From assembly GCF_004664715.2 (NCBI RefSeq), contig NC_051071.1, positions 30,940,161 through 31,004,160 of the forward strand: DNA of 64,000 nt, read 5' to 3'. This document shows, in pieces, positions 21,961 to 37,789 of this stretch. The position numbers and the translations under genes are program-made. The notes below the pieces were generated by a model. The model was not told the DNA's origin. It did not search any database and saw only the letters and a list, made by a program, of their open reading frames with translations. Positions within the stretch are counted from its first letter, which is position 1. Every line of letters begins with the position of its first letter. The DNA comes from Peromyscus leucopus (taxonomy: Eukaryota > Chordata > Mammalia > Rodentia > Cricetidae).

Positions 21961-23954
21961 AATGACTATGGAGGGGGTCTTTAATATCTGAGAAAATCAT
22001 ATCTTTTTTACTTTATCTGTACCATCTAAAATTTATGGTAGAAAGCATGGAAAACAGTACTTAACCAATTGCAACTGAATTCCTCACCCAATCCTCATTT
22101 TAGTAATCCACAAGTATCAGGAACCACATTAGAGGGACTGGTGGGATCAGACAATAGCCCTGCAAGGTGAAGGATGGGTGTCCAAGTAAGATTAGACTAG
22201 TAGGCTCAGTCTCAGGTTTCAGATGGTCATGCCAAAGGCCAACATGGAGGTAAGGCTGAGTAACTTGCATTTTCCTAAGCCAGGAGGCTAAGTGCCTTCT
22301 TTTAATTAAAAAATATTATTTTGTCTGTATGTGTGGAGTGTGCCTGTCTGAGTTTTTGTGTGTCTTGAGATGGGAGTGTGGTAAGCTTTCTGAAATAGCC
22401 AGAGGTTACTATGGCTGGAATAGAGGAGAGGATGTTGGAGAAGTAGAAGGGTATCTGACCCTGGATTTCCTTGTGATCCATTTCAGTTACTCTGGTTTTC
22501 CTTTTGGGTGAGATAAAAACCCACAGGCAAATGCTGAGCAAAATGTGATAGGTTGGAACACATAGGCTAACAGGATCACTGTGGTAGGTGTGCATTTAGG
22601 GGAGGCAGAACCATTGTTACAAGGGAGTAGATATAGAAAGTGCCCCCATCCTTGGTCCTAACAAAGGTGTAGGATATAGACTTGGGATTCTGTGTGGGCC
22701 ATAATCTTTATGTGGCAGAGGTAAACATGACAGAACAAGCCTCAGAAGGGGATCCTCATGGGGAATGTAGAACTGTATTTCCAGCTGAAATTTCCTTACC
22801 ATCTCAGCCACTTTCTCTGGAGATACCTAGGTGCTGCAGGTACAAACACATCCCTCAAAGCTGCTCCTGATGACCTTGAATGAATCTTTTTTTTTTTTTG
22901 TAAGAATCTCTAATAGAAGTGCTAGCTTTGCCAGGCAACTTGGCATGAATATCCAAAAACATCTGCCTTTCCATGAGATAAGACTGAGAAACCTTTAGCC
23001 CTGCGTTGAGTTTGAAGGACAGGTTTTGGGCAAGGTTTCTCAGTCATCCTTGGTTCATTTTACAATCTACAGAAGGTTTTGGTTTTATTTATTTCCCTGG
23101 ATTTTGACATTACTTTAGCTTTTTATTTAACTAAACAGTTATTAAATGCTTCTAATGTTCTAGGTACTCAGGGATAAAGTAAGTGACAAGCAAAATATGG
23201 TCTTTGCTATTGAATAGTCTAGTGGCTGACCAAAGTGATGAGAGAGCAAGCATTAGCTCTTACTTCAAGGGTAATTGTACCATGTTTGATGGCGATTTGT
23301 TCTTCCACTTTACTTCTTTCACTCTTTCTTCTCTTCAATTAATGAAAAGGAACCACTTTTCACTAAGTGTTGATATTCACAATATGCAAAACAGGTGGTA
23401 GAATTGAATCTTAGTCTTACACCTATGTAGTATGACAGAGGAGCATGTTCAATAAGCTCCAGAAGTACTTTGATTTTCCTAGGTTGTGATGTCTGCTTAA
23501 GTAGGATTTCCAAATTCAATGCAGAACACTAGATTAATTTGAACTTCACATAAAAGGAGCATTTTTTTTCAAAATACAGTGTACCTACATGTCATATGGG
23601 ATGTGTACACACAGAACATTATTTTCTAGGTATCCTTCAGTCTTGTTTTTTTGCTAAGTCCCTAGACAATACCTATTAGATAATCCTGAGAAATTTTGAC
23701 TTACAGAAGGACATTTTGTAAAGTGTCCTAAGGAATTTGCCTATTTCACTCCTGACTTTAAGGAGCAATTGAAATGTGTTTTGCAAGGAAAGAAAATACT
23801 CAGATTTGCAACTTATAAAACTAAAAGATTTGGAACTTCTAAGACTAATTGTGGCTATAGAGAGAATATATGTAGTGGAGGACTAGAGGTAAACATGAGG
23901 CTCTCTTGTTGACAACTCATACCTCATCTCTTTCTGTTTCATCTATTATTATTT
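21961..23954. other. Unique sequence, mostly unrecognised
   Basis: The segment 23115-23225 (ttattaaatgcttctaatgt..gctattgaatagtctagtgg) may be an old interspersed repeat, but I cannot place it. I see no gene. Confidence 0.45.
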
Positions 23955-24440
23955 CCAAGAATTTAATAGTCTTTTCACACCTTTATTAGCATTTTTACAT
24001 AGAATATATTTTGGTCATATTTTTCCACTCTCACCTCCTCCCAGATTCTCCATATTTCCCTATCCACTTAACATTATGTTCTTCCTCCTGCTTAAAAAAC
24101 AAACATAAAGCAAAAGCTAGAACAAACAAATATCAATAAGACAGAAAACAGCAAAACAAACAAACAAACAAACCAAAAAAAAAAAAAACAAAAACCCAAA
24201 ACCCAAGAATCCAAAGCAAAACAAAACAAAATATGGAGTCTGTTTTGTTTTGACTGACTACTCCAGGGCAGGGTGCTTGCCCTGAAGTGCAGTTGATATA
24301 CCCAGTAACATTTTATTGGAAAAAACTGATTTTCCCATTTCTAGCAGTTATCAATTATTAATAGTTTCTTGATTAGATGTGGGTCTCTTGACATATACCC
24401 CTAGATATTTCTGGGCAACTATGTGCATCCTTCAACTTTC
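23955..24440 (-). mobile_element. Old rodent L1 (Lx-like) 3' region
   Basis: The segments tttacatagaatatattttg, tcctcccagattctccatat and tatggagtctgttttgtttt, followed by cctgaagtgcagttgatata, match a familiar old rodent L1 3' region read in antisense. An A-rich (CAAA)n stretch lies at about 24150-24230 inside it. Confidence 0.6.
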
Positions 24441-24524
24441 AAAGTTCAATTCTTGGTCAAGTAATCTGAATATTTGCTGTTTTGTTCTTCTGTGTCAGAG
24501 TTTTGGGCTCGTATGTTCAAATTT

Positions 24525-25010
24525 ATGCTTTGTTTTAGCTAGTTTTCTACTGCTAGATTACTGCATACTGAGAATTATAGGGAAAATAAATATTTTTTTC
24601 TCATAGTTGTGAAGATATGGAAGTTCAAGGTCATAGTGTTGCATCTGGTGAATGCATTCCGAATCAGGAATCACTCTTCTCATGGCAGGTGGCCTTACAA
24701 CCCAAAGTCAAGCATATTAGGTACTGCATCTGTTGAAGGCATTCCTGATACCTCTTCTCATGGCAGATGACATTATTTCTCACAAGGCAGGAAAGAACAT
24801 GTTAGAGAGAGATTGAGGGCTACAGGCCTTGCTTTCCTGGCAAACCAGTTTCCCCAAAGCTAACTAACCTAATTCCACAATAACAACCTCAGTTCATCCA
24901 CAGGAGCTGAGCCCACATTACCTTCATTTTCCAACACTATCTCAATGGCAATTAAATATCTCCTTGAGTTTTAGAGAGAATAAGCATTCAAACTGTAATG
25001 GGCTTGTATA
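24525..25010 (+). repeat. Ancient mammalian interspersed repeat, copy 2
   Basis: The landmarks gctagttttctactgctaga, tctcatagttgtgaagatat, ggaagttcaaggtcatagtg and cttctcatggcaggtgg, then a degraded tail, match copies at 7266 and 60525. A segment near 24630 appears repeated near 24725. Confidence 0.55.
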
Positions 25011-25454
25011 AAATGTCAACCTTAAAGGTAAGGACTCATGTATTAAGCTTTTATTGCCCACTGCAAATGAAATGGGAAAGTTAGAACTTGCTAAGAGACC
25101 AGGTTCTATTTGGTCAACTTTAATGATTAGACAAGAAGTGATTGGCAGTTAAAATATTAAGATGGTGCCAAATTGTGTCACCAAAGCGTGGTTTTTATCA
25201 TGCCTGAAATGTTTCAATTTCTTAAATATATTAATGTATTTATCTCAAATTATATTTTCTAGTAATGCATTTATTTACAAAGAATACTTATATATCAAAC
25301 TAAAGTCTCAGAAGCTTAGAAAAACACATGTATTGTTATATGTCCACAAGTATGTACACCCACATATTTACACACACATATAGCACTAAGTTTTTTAATT
25401 CGATGAATGACTACAACTGGATAAAGGAAAAGAACAGCTGTAACCAGGTGCTTG
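25011..25454. other. Unique AT-rich sequence, nothing recognised
   Basis: I see no supported feature here. Confidence 0.5.
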
Positions 25455-25745
25455 ATGACTGACAACCACTGTACTATATTGGGGGATTTATTAAGACAAC
25501 TCCATGTAGTTAAAAAGGAGGTTTATTTTGGGGGTGACTTACAGCTAGTAAAGGGGTTGGTTACAGGACCTGGGAGAGGTGAGGTGCAGTCCAGCTGGGC
25601 TCTCTGGAGAACTCCACTTGGTCTGCCATCCAGCATCCAGGATCATCAGGAACCAAGAGAGCTGGCACATCCGGATCTTGGGTCTTACGGGCTCCTGACT
25701 TGGCCCTACCTCAGGGGCAGGTCATAGGTAGGCATGACAGTTACT
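25455..25745 (+). repeat. Unnamed rodent-type interspersed sequence
   Basis: This stretch (ggaggtttattttgggggtg, gttacaggacctgggagagg, gtccagctgggctctctgga) feels like a rodent interspersed repeat. I cannot name the family, and I see no second copy in the window. A 91-codon frame across it is probably accidental. Confidence 0.35.
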
Positions 25746-26149
25746 GGAAGCCCTACTATGATGAGTGAAGGCGATTGATTTGTACCTGTGGGAGACTACA
25801 AATGAAGGAGGAAAGTTAAAACTCACTAAAAGACCAAGTCCTATCTAAACTTGTTATCAGAATGTTAAATACTAGAAAAGAACTAACTCATGACTTTGCA
25901 GCAAGGTGAGAGATGAGTAGGAGAGGAGCATGTACAGAACACCGTGTAACAATCCTATGTAAAATGGTGCATTAGAGAAAGGATGGAGATACAGTCGGCA
26001 TGATACCAATGGTATAATTTCACATCTGAGCAGAAGCAATAAAACCCCCATTTATTAGCAGCAGAAATGGATGGTCTCTTGGAAGACAGCAAAACGGTCT
26101 TGTTTTATGTGCTGTTGGGAAAAGAGACTGGAAAGCAGAGCCATGAACA
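25746..26149. other. Unique sequence, nothing recognised
   Basis: I see no supported feature here. Confidence 0.5.
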
Positions 26150-26390
26150 TTTATAGAGTGCACACGGAGCTTGGATGAGGATCATTCATCAGCTCCCAGG
26201 TCCAGCTCATTGAAGCCTGCCATCCAATCATTCTTTAAGGACAGATTTTGTCATCTCTGCTTCATGCCTGAAGAAGCTGATACTCAGAGGGATTGAAGAA
26301 CTTTGTCCTTCATCACAAATTAAGGAGCAAAACCAAGGTATGTATTTGACTTTTTGTCTTAAAATCTATGCAATTTCTACTCTGCCAAAC
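26150..26390 (+). repeat. MIR SINE relic
   Basis: The segment acagattttgtcatctctgc, then cctgaagaagctgatactca and gaggga-type core followed by agaactttgtccttcatcac, reads as a MIR core. Confidence 0.55.
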
Positions 26391-26635
26391 AGCAACCTAG
26401 CGTGCATGCTGAACACTAATTTTTCCACCAGACATTTCTGCTCTTGTTATATGAGGGCCTGAAAGAAGTTTACCACTGTTAGTAGACTTCACAGACGTCC
26501 CTGGAGAGCCAAGCCTTGGCTTCACAGAACTGTCTCTCCTTACCCCTGGACACTGGAGGATAATCCACACCTTGAAGACCATGTTCTTCAGAAACTTGTA
26601 CACACACAACAGTTCCTAGGAGAACCCTTCACTTT

Positions 26636-26722
26636 TTTTAGTTTTGGTGCGAGGTACTGAGGCTTGAACCCAGGGCTTGATGCATGGTGAGCAAATGCCC
26701 TAACAATGCTATATCCCCCAGG
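26636..26722 (-). repeat. ID/B4-type SINE fragment
   Basis: The + strand reads ggtactgaggcttgaaccca, gggcttgatgcatggtgagc, aaatgccctaacaatgctat and atcccccag. This is the reverse complement of an ID-type tRNA-derived head. Confidence 0.7.
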
Positions 26723-26886
26723 TTTTCACATCTAAGCAGGAATAGCTCTGCAGTGCTTCAAAATGTTTAGTGATCAAATTCTTTACAGAGAGAAGGCTGA
26801 ATATATACAATATATATGATATATTACATATTATGTATCATATATATGCACATTTTCACTTATATGCTCATACATCCATATATTCC

Positions 26887-26920
26887 TATATCTATCTATC
26901 CATCTATCTGCCTATCTATC

Positions 26921-26976
<56 letters not shown>
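26887..26976 (+). repeat. (ATCT)n microsatellite
   Basis: A perfect (ATCT)14 lies at 26921-26976, with degenerate units from 26887. Tyr-Leu-Ser-Ile frames across it are artefacts. Confidence 0.97.
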
Positions 26977-27312
26977 GTTTCTATATGTGTGTTCATGTAC
27001 AGGCCCTATATATGAAAAGTGCCATTTTCTTTACACTATTATCCAGCATCATCAACTATACATTGCAGATTGTGTTTTATGTTTTACATTTTCAAGCTTG
27101 AAAGAATTTCATCTGCTCTCTTACTTTGAAAACTGAAAAGTTGAAATGCATCCAATAGAATTTCAATTGTATAACATCTGATTTGGCTTCTATGGGGGTG
27201 CTAGTTTGCCCTAGCAGGCCCCTGGAGTAAGTCCAGGCCATTCACTGTTTATCTAACTGAAGTTTTATTGGAATACTGAAATTTACTGTTCACACAACAT
27301 CATCTGTTTCTG

Positions 27313-27486
27313 GGCTGGAGAGATGGCTTAGGAGTTAAGTGCATGTGCTGCTCTTGCAGTGGACCTGAGATAAGTTTTCATCAGCTATGGTGGATGGCTT
27401 ACCATCACCTGCAACTGCAGCTCCAGGAAATCTGCCACCCTCTTCTGGAGACCACAGACATAGCACTCATTTGTGCAAACCCAGGT

Positions 27487-27543
<57 letters not shown>

Positions 27544-27580
27544 TGTGTGTACATATATACATATATATGTATAAGTTAAA
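27313..27580 (+). repeat. B2/B3-class SINE with (GT)n tail
   Basis: The head gggctggagagatggcttag and the segments gttaagtgcatgtgctgctc and accctcttctggagacc are diagnostic of tRNA-derived B2/B3 SINEs. The tail holds a perfect (GT)24 at 27489-27536, followed by a TA-rich stretch. Confidence 0.9.
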
Positions 27581-28589
27581 AATTACAAAACATTATTTAT
27601 GCCTATTTTTTTGGTTAAGGACAGTGTCGAATTAACAGAGATAGAATTGTCAGCCAAACCACCTATATCTACTTCTGACCCCTGTCAGCATGTGCTGACA
27701 CCTGGCTGATGACAACAGGAGGTACTTCAATGCCACGTTTTCATTCATGTTCTACACCTAGCTTTTAAGTCTCTCTTGCCAGAGAAACCATAATGTCACA
27801 TGTAAAGTATGCAGTTGACAGTAACATGGATTTCATCAGTCATTTCTTCATCACAAAGCATGTATTTATTTCTCTAGAGTATTTTTTTTCTTATCTTAAG
27901 TCCAGGGAAACATGTGAAATATGTTCATAAAATACTATGGTGTGGTTATTATGTCCATTTGGAGTAGAAAAAACACTTTCATTTTAAAAAATCAAATAAA
28001 ACCAACACCGGGTACAGCTTCTGAGTACCTTCCTCATGGGATGGAAAGGAAGGAGGGATGGCAAAATCCTTTCTTTGAAGAGATGACTTTGGGTCATTTC
28101 ATTTGCCCCAAGCCATTCACAGTAAGCAAGTGTCAAGTTCTGAACTCAGAATTACGTGGTTCCAAAGTCTCTTCAAACTTGGACTTCTTGAATGAAGTGT
28201 CTAAGTGTCTTTCCTCAAACCTTCCATTCATCATGGGCTAAGGACAGACAGATACGACAACATGGCCTCAGTTTTACTAGATGGTTTACAACCTTAGTGT
28301 TTTATGTTAAGATCAGTTTGTCTGAAGGAGAATGCAAATTTCAAAAGAATTTTAAAGATAAAGATAAAACAAAAGACTTCAAATAAATCAAGACTTGCAG
28401 AGCCTCTAAGGGTGAATATCCCAGATATCCCTGGGATACTCTTAAAGAAAGAAGAAAAGAGAAAAAGAAGCATGTCCTTGGGGAGAAAATGCACAAAGGA
28501 AGCCCATAATAACAAGGATCTAAGTAGAAAGAAGAAAGAGGAAAAGTTTGTAGAGAGGCCTCCGATACAAACTTGAAAATGACTTTCAC
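27581..28589. other. Unique sequence, nothing recognised
   Basis: Overlapping frames at 28294-28607 on both strands are lysine- or phenylalanine-rich composition artefacts. Confidence 0.5.
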
Positions 28590-28890
28590 ACAAGTGTCTT
28601 TGGTCATTCTGCCACCGAGGAGCCTAATTAAGACATCTGCTAAGAGTTACCAATCGATGGTGGTCTTCCTGTCACACCATTTTAATTGACATGCTGTGAT
28701 TTCGTTCCAGATTAACTTCATAAGTGGCCTCCTAATAGAAAGATCACTTAAATTAAAAGTGGGCTGTAAATGGGGATTTGCGATGGTAATAGGCCAGTGT
28801 AACCTCTGTGTCATTTACATACATTTCCATTTTTTCCCAGTGCATATTTGCATACATTGGAGGAAGTCACTGAAGCTTTTATACGGGCAA
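28590..28890. promoter_or_regulatory. Candidate conserved non-coding element
   Basis: This is non-repetitive AT-rich DNA with clustered homeodomain-like cores (cctaattaag, ttttaattgac, gattaact), an ATCGAT site near 28654, an octamer-like ATTTGCATA near 28845, and several CpGs in CpG-poor surroundings. The regulatory call is inference from composition only. Confidence 0.3.
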
Positions 28891-29254
28891 TATTAGTATG
28901 GTAATGAGCATCCAACTGCCACAGGGTCCAAAGAGCCAGTTTTTTGACCTTCCTTCAGCACTAATTTTGGAGATGCCTTTGAGCTTCCAACTTTAATAAT
29001 ATTAAATCTATGTTTCAAAGAAAAAGAGTTCAGGCTATTTGACCAGGTACAATAAATGTTCAGAAGACTAAAGCAAATTGAAGCATGGAGCATTTACAAC
29101 ACTTGAAGGATTGCTCAATACCTTAAGGTTGCTAAAACATCTCCAAACATCTTTGCTCGGTCAGCTCGTTAATATTGCTCAAGTGTGAGGGTCCAACACA
29201 GCATTCCTTTGAAACTGGAAGGCTAAGGTCCAAGGTTCACAACACAAGTTTCAT
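28891..29254. other. Unique sequence, nothing recognised
   Basis: I see no supported feature here. Confidence 0.5.
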
Positions 29255-29440
29255 GGAAAGGGCAATGGAGTGGGAGACTCTCTGACCAGGTTCCAACCGT
29301 GAGTCAGTCCTTGTTTGATTTTCACCAATCTGAATCACAGTTTTGCATTTGTGACTGCCAGGTCATAGCAACTACCTGCTATTCGTAGTTAGATTGAGAC
29401 AATGAGTGTAAAAGTAATTTATGTAAGGCTGACTGTATGA
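29255..29440 (-). repeat. MIR SINE relic
   Basis: The segments gactctctgaccaggttcca and tgtgactgccaggtcatagc, then gagacaatgagtgtaaaagt, correspond to antisense MIR blocks. Confidence 0.5.
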
Positions 29441-31484
29441 ATTCAGAATCTAGCTCCTGGTGAATGAGGCCAAGATAAGCACAGAGGACTGCTTGGTTTA
29501 CTTTGATGAATTTGGGACTAGAAATGGGGAGGGAAGGAGAGAGGGAGGAAAAGAAGGGAGCAAGGGGGGCGGTATCTTTTTAGTGGGATTTCCAATGCGT
29601 AATCTGAAAAACTAAGTTAAGAATCATTGTAATAAAATCAAAATTATCAATAGGATAAAATATTGACAGTTTTAGTAGGAAAAATGCCAATTGAAAAATA
29701 TTTTTGGTGTACTTTCAATGATGTATATTACATTATTTGTATGTTAAATTTGTATTTCATGTTGAATTTTCAGTCTCTATCATGTTGATTTTTAAGTTCA
29801 TAAAATAATTCTACAGCATAGGTTACAAAATTAAATATTCCTCTAAAGTTGTCTGTTACTCTTAACAGACAGAATAAAAATGGCAGTATTGTTTCAGAGT
29901 AAAAAAAAAAAAAAGAATCATTATAACTTTGCAATTAAGTTCTTGCTTTTCCTTGTCCTTTTTGTCACTTAGATACCCTGTTTCATGGTAGATCTGGAGG
30001 ATGAGGGAATCTTGAGTTGGAAGTTGCTGTCAAAATACATAGCAGTAAGCTAGATTGTTCTTTCTTGTGCAATTTTATTAACTATTATTTCTTTGGAGGG
30101 CAGTAAGCTTCATGCTTCCTAATATTCACAGATGACAGTGAAGACTGGAAGGGACAGGGGTCAGAATGCCACTGGATGCCACCTGGGTATGTTCGTGTTA
30201 CATAGAAAACACCGATGTGGCAACACCTTTTAGAGTTTTAGGGGCATAAATTGGGTATGAAGATCTTGACACTATTTTACTTTATTATTTACCAGACTGT
30301 GATAACCTCATTTTATTTGTGTGTATCCAGGATGTTTTTGAATGCCCCTTTTTCTGATTTCTTTGGAGAATACCTCTATAATCTGTATCACCTCCATAGA
30401 ATATGGTCATTGTTCTTTCCTTACCAAGATACAGAGGAAATTTGGACTCGACAGAGCTTAACCCTGCTACTCTGGACTGCCAGGGTGCATAAGAGCCCAG
30501 CACACTTAGCCAGGGGGCTTTTCTGGAGTTAATGTGTGGAAGAAGGGAGCAGAGTTCTTTTCCCATTAGAATTATGAAACTAGGAAATGTGGATTTAGAA
30601 ACGAGGGTATATTTGGGACGAGAGGATGAAGATAAGTGGGGCTGAGACCTGGAGAGGAAGAAGCCACCTGAATAGCTCTGTTCTTGAACTTTCAAATCAT
30701 GTGAACCATAGAATTCCTTTTTCACTTTAACCGTTGAGAGCTGGTGTCTAACATGCAATTTAAAGTCAATTAAGACTCAAAAAAGGAAGAAAAGATAGAT
30801 GTACAATAAAAGCAATGAAGTAGGAAATCAAGTGTTGGCAGAAGATATGGAACCCAGGGGCCTGGAAGAGGTCAGGCTGTATTTTGGCACAGGATAGAGC
30901 TTATTCGACTTTTCATTAACCTTTCTACCTTTATTTTTTTTCTGTGAAAAAAATTATGCCCATAATATTTCTAAGAATCTCTAATTATTTTTAGGTAACT
31001 GTCAAAATTTTTAACACTGAATTATCTATTTATCATGTAAAAAGAATGCCCCTATTGCCACTAAGGGTTCTTTTCCCACACTCAAGTCCTGTTCAAGCAG
31101 TGTGAGACTAGAGAGAAACAAGATTAAGAAGGGATGTGATACCACAGCAAGAAGACTGCATGTGAAATTATGGAACAAATTTTTGGATGTCCACTTAGGG
31201 AGTGCTTCTTGTGACTCAGACCCTTGTTTTTTCAACATGGAATTTGGAGTAAGAATAGTAGTCATTCTGACCACACATGTTTTTCCTGTGAATGGTGTGA
31301 CTCTGACAGAATGGCTGGCACTAAGAGTCATAGGCTCTAGAGGTGTTTGTGTGCTGTTTCAAGACAAATATGTGCCAGTGGTATTCAGAGGAGATAGAGC
31401 CAGAACTTCTGCCCCCACCACAAGGCAGGAACAGAATTTTCTAGAGCCTGAAGTAAGTAGGGCACTTGTTTTATTTTTTGCGCA
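29441..31484. other. Unique sequence with purine-rich and A-runs
   Basis: It contains a purine-rich run at about 29525-29570 and an A14-type run near 29901. Open frames near 30251-30758 and 31026-31572 show no recognisable domain. Confidence 0.5.
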
Positions 31485-31636
<152 letters not shown>

Positions 31637-31727
31637 GGCTTCATAGTATTTGTAGCTGGTATTTTGGTTGAATCCATTTTTGTTTGAGAATTTGATATAG
31701 GCATATAATGTATTTTGACCAAATCCA

Positions 31728-31755
31728 CCTCCCCTCCCCTCCCCTCCCCCACCCC
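31728..31755 (-). other. C-rich tract, G-quadruplex motif on minus strand
   Basis: The + strand has successive CCCC blocks separated by single T or A. The complement therefore has at least five G4 runs with 1-nt loops, a canonical quadruplex pattern. Confidence 0.85.
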
Positions 31756-31984
31756 AATTCCTCTCCACCAATTCCAAGTGTGCTTTTTTAAGATCCACTG
31801 GGTCCATTTAGTGCACCAGCATATGCATGGTGTAGTTCCATCTACTGGAACATGGGTAGCTCTCAGGGACTTCATCCCTAATGAAAACTCTCTCTTCAAT
31901 ATTTGCCAATATCTTCTCAGGCGATGTGGGACTTCATGAGCCCCTCCTCTATCCATGCTGTGATTTTGAAGTACTTTCTTCTTG

Positions 31985-32225
31985 TGAACTTATTAAAACT
32001 ACTTTAAAATTTATTTTTTATGTGTATGAGTATCTTGCTTGACTGTAAGTCTGCTTACACTGTGCAATCCTAATGCCTCAAGGAGGCCACAAGAGGGTGT
32101 CAGATCCCCAGGGACTGATGTTACAGGCAATTGTGAGCTGTCTTGTGAGTACTGGGAATCAAACCCAAGTCCTATGGAAGAGCAGCCAATGCTCTTAACC
32201 ACTGAGTCATCTCTCCAGCTCTATC
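31985..32225 (-). repeat. B2/B3-class SINE
   Basis: The + strand shows ttttatgtgtatgagtatct, ccacaagagggtgtcagatc, ctgggaatcaaacccaagtc, and the reverse-complement head aagagcagccaatgctctta, actgagtcatctctccagct. This is a complete antisense B2/B3 copy. Confidence 0.93.
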
Positions 32226-34935
<2,710 letters not shown>

Positions 34936-35320
34936 TGTGTTGTGGTTTAGGTAAGAAGTGTCTCCACAAAAGGCTAATGTGCTGAAGGATTGGAGGTTAC
35001 TCTGTCATGAGGGCACCGACTTTGTCAGTGGGTGAACCCATTGAGACTCTCATAGTTAATGTGCTATTAAGAGGTAGATCCAGGTTGCCAAAAACAGGAT
35101 ACTGGGGAAATGGCTTTAAAGAGCATTTCTTGTCCCCAAACCTTCCTGCCTTTTCTATCTCTGGCCTGGCTGCCATAAGAAATACTCTTCATGTCCACAT
35201 CTTCCTTGCCAGGGTATTCTGCTCAACCAAAGCCCATAGCAATATGGCTATGACAGAAGGCACTGAAACCGTGAGACAAAATACATCCTTCTTCCCTCAG
35301 GTTACGGTACAATCAGTGAC
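34936..35320 (+). mobile_element. MaLR-class LTR
   Basis: The landmarks gtgtctccacaaaaggctaa, gtgctgaaggattgg, ttaagaggtagatcc, ctggcctggctgccataaga and actgaaaccgtgagacaaaa occur in the order of MaLR LTRs. The usual AATAAA is eroded. Confidence 0.7.
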
Positions 35321-37039
35321 TTGTGGATGATCCATAACTTCCTAAAGCTCATATTTTATCAGAGCCTATGGGCAATACGTTCCACAGAGGTAGGTTTTTT
35401 TTAAAATACTGGATTTTCTCATTGATGATTTTTCCTACTTACTGTAACACTGACAGCGAAAAGCAGGTTCTCAACAAAAATCAGTTGGATTAATGATGAG
35501 TATCACTGAACTGCACAGCCTTTACTAATCAGTGTTCACACATTCTAGAATCCAGTAGCTTTCAAAGCACCTGTAAGGAGAACATCATATTTAAAGTTCC
35601 TTTTCCCGTTGGTTTGTTTTACTACTACTTGTTGGGTTTCATCTCTTTTAGGACTATGAGATATTTTCTGGGCTACTGTGGAACTAGCTTCTGGGCCTTC
35701 AGCATATCACTGATAAAAGTTAAACCTACTTAACCCAACCATCACCTCCAAATCTTCTCCGACATTCTAATGAAGAACATTTCCTCAATGGTTCAGTGAG
35801 TTCACAACCAGGGCTGTTAATGTTCTTTGTAACCAAACCTCCTTCACTCCCATCAGAAGGCCCATCCCAGGCCTAGGAATGAAGTAAGCAAAAGATTGTG
35901 TGGGAGAACAGTGGTGGCTTTCTTACAGGTAGGGAGGACTCTTGACACTGCTATTAGCACAGAGGGAACAGCAGGCAAAACAGAGACATCTCCTAAGCAG
36001 GAGTATTCCGGGCTTGAAAGAGAACAATCGAGAGATGCTGAAGAGCAGCATGATGGAAGACATGTGCCAATCAAATATATTTGAAGGTTTGACTCTACCC
36101 CAGATGGGATCCTACTGAGAATGCTAAGTATCACACAAATGCAGGCATAAATCTTACACTGTTCCTTTTTATCGTAATGTCATACATCAGGCAAGGTAGC
36201 ATGCTAGGATAGATTTTCACAGAAGTAATTGTGAATAACCTATACATAATAGTAATGAGTTCTGTGGCATATTTCTATTTGTTAGCCTTCTTTTCCTTTC
36301 GGTGCTGGAGACCTCTTCCTACCTTGTCATCAGTAATTTATAAGAAGTCTACACAAGGGACTGATGGCTGCCAATTCCTGTGGGCTGGATGGGGGACAAA
36401 TGAACTGTCAGAAGCTATACATTTTCAGTGCTAAAATGACTATGGTATGGAGAACATGGTGACGATAGTTATTAACAATAGGTTGTATTCTTTAAATGTA
36501 CAGATAGTAATCTTTATATTCTCATCACACATCCACACACACCCCATACACTGTTCAGTTTGGAACCTTTTTTGTTTATTAAACTACCCAGGGGGATTTT
36601 CCAAAGTCCTGTGTTCTGCTCCTCTTCCAGAAAACTTGATTTATTGTCTTTAGTGAATACTAAAGTCATAAATTTCATAAACCTGTTAGGGGAACCCATA
36701 TACATCCAGGTTTGAGATGCATCCTTTGAATATTCTTTTCCCATGGCTGTTCCCAGCTCCAGCTCCTAATGTTCCATGTCTATACACCAGTGTTTTGCTG
36801 GTGTCCCATCTCCCTTATGTGTTGGTGTTTTGAGCTCTGATTCACCCTTAACCATCTAACTCTTGCCTTAACTTTTTGAGTCCATTTAGGTAGCCTGATG
36901 CCAGATTCAGAAGAATGCTCCCTCATCTCCATTCCTTTTAACACTTTCTGCACACTCCAATTATGGTAACTGAACAGAAAGACAAGCTTTTCTGTTTTCA
37001 AATCTGTTCACTGGAGAATTGGGATCTTGTATTAGTCAT
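35321..37039. other. Unique sequence, nothing recognised
   Basis: Several frames of 60-93 codons occur on both strands, but I recognise no domain and no exon-like structure. Confidence 0.5.
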
Positions 37040-37420
37040 TTTTGTCTTTACACCTGGTAGAATCAACCTGTGGTGCGGATGAAGCAATTGGTGCATAATT
37101 AGTGGGATTAAATTGAGGCGCTGAAAACTGCTATTGTGTGGAAAGGAAGAAATTTCCACTTCTCATGATGCTGATTTCTTTGTTTCACTGCTACGGTTAC
37201 TGCCTGGCATACCAATGTGCCTCATTTGTACAAACGTTGTATTCCCACTTGAATGCTGAAGTATTTTCCTAATTGTAGGATTGCTTGTGGCTACCATGTG
37301 CTGTTTTGCATAAAGCATGCCAACCCAGAATTTAAAACCAAGGTCGCAAGGGCTGCATGCAGTCAGTGGTCTGTAACAGGTCTCGGTATCTAAGCATGCT
37401 AAAAACATGTCTGTAGATTC
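37040..37420. promoter_or_regulatory. Second candidate conserved non-coding element
   Basis: This is non-repetitive DNA with about five CpGs in 350 bp of CpG-poor surroundings and TAAT/ATTA cores (gcataattagtggg, cctaattgtagg). No SINE, LTR or LINE similarity is visible. The call is compositional inference only. Confidence 0.22.
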
Positions 37421-37789
37421 TATACGTATAAATGAAAGCCCATGAGATGTATTTGTCTAGTAGTCCTTCCTATGGTCTCGTAAGATTTGACTTTTAATTA
37501 AGGACACTATCCGTCTTTTTACCATGCCTTTTTCATTCTGTTGATAGTGAGTTTTACCACACAGTTTTTACACAAAGAAGGTGAATCATAAAGCGCTGAG
37601 CAGACCAAGGGGTGCAGGACACTCAACCATCACCAGGTTCACAATGGGTGGCTGTGCTGCTGCTAAAGGGGGGGACTAAAGTTGCATGTGATGGTGTCCA
37701 TTCTGATTGCTCATTTCCTAAAAGTTGGAATTGTAAATGTTATCTCTTTTTAATTTATTAAGAAACGTTTTATTCATTTTATATACCAA

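Noticed and set aside
26770..27136. Tyr/Leu/Ser-Ile repeat proteins
   Set aside because: They are translations of the (ATCT)n microsatellite.
27313..27400. tRNA gene
   Set aside because: The tRNA-like A/B-box head belongs to a B2/B3 SINE; the cloverleaf is not complete.
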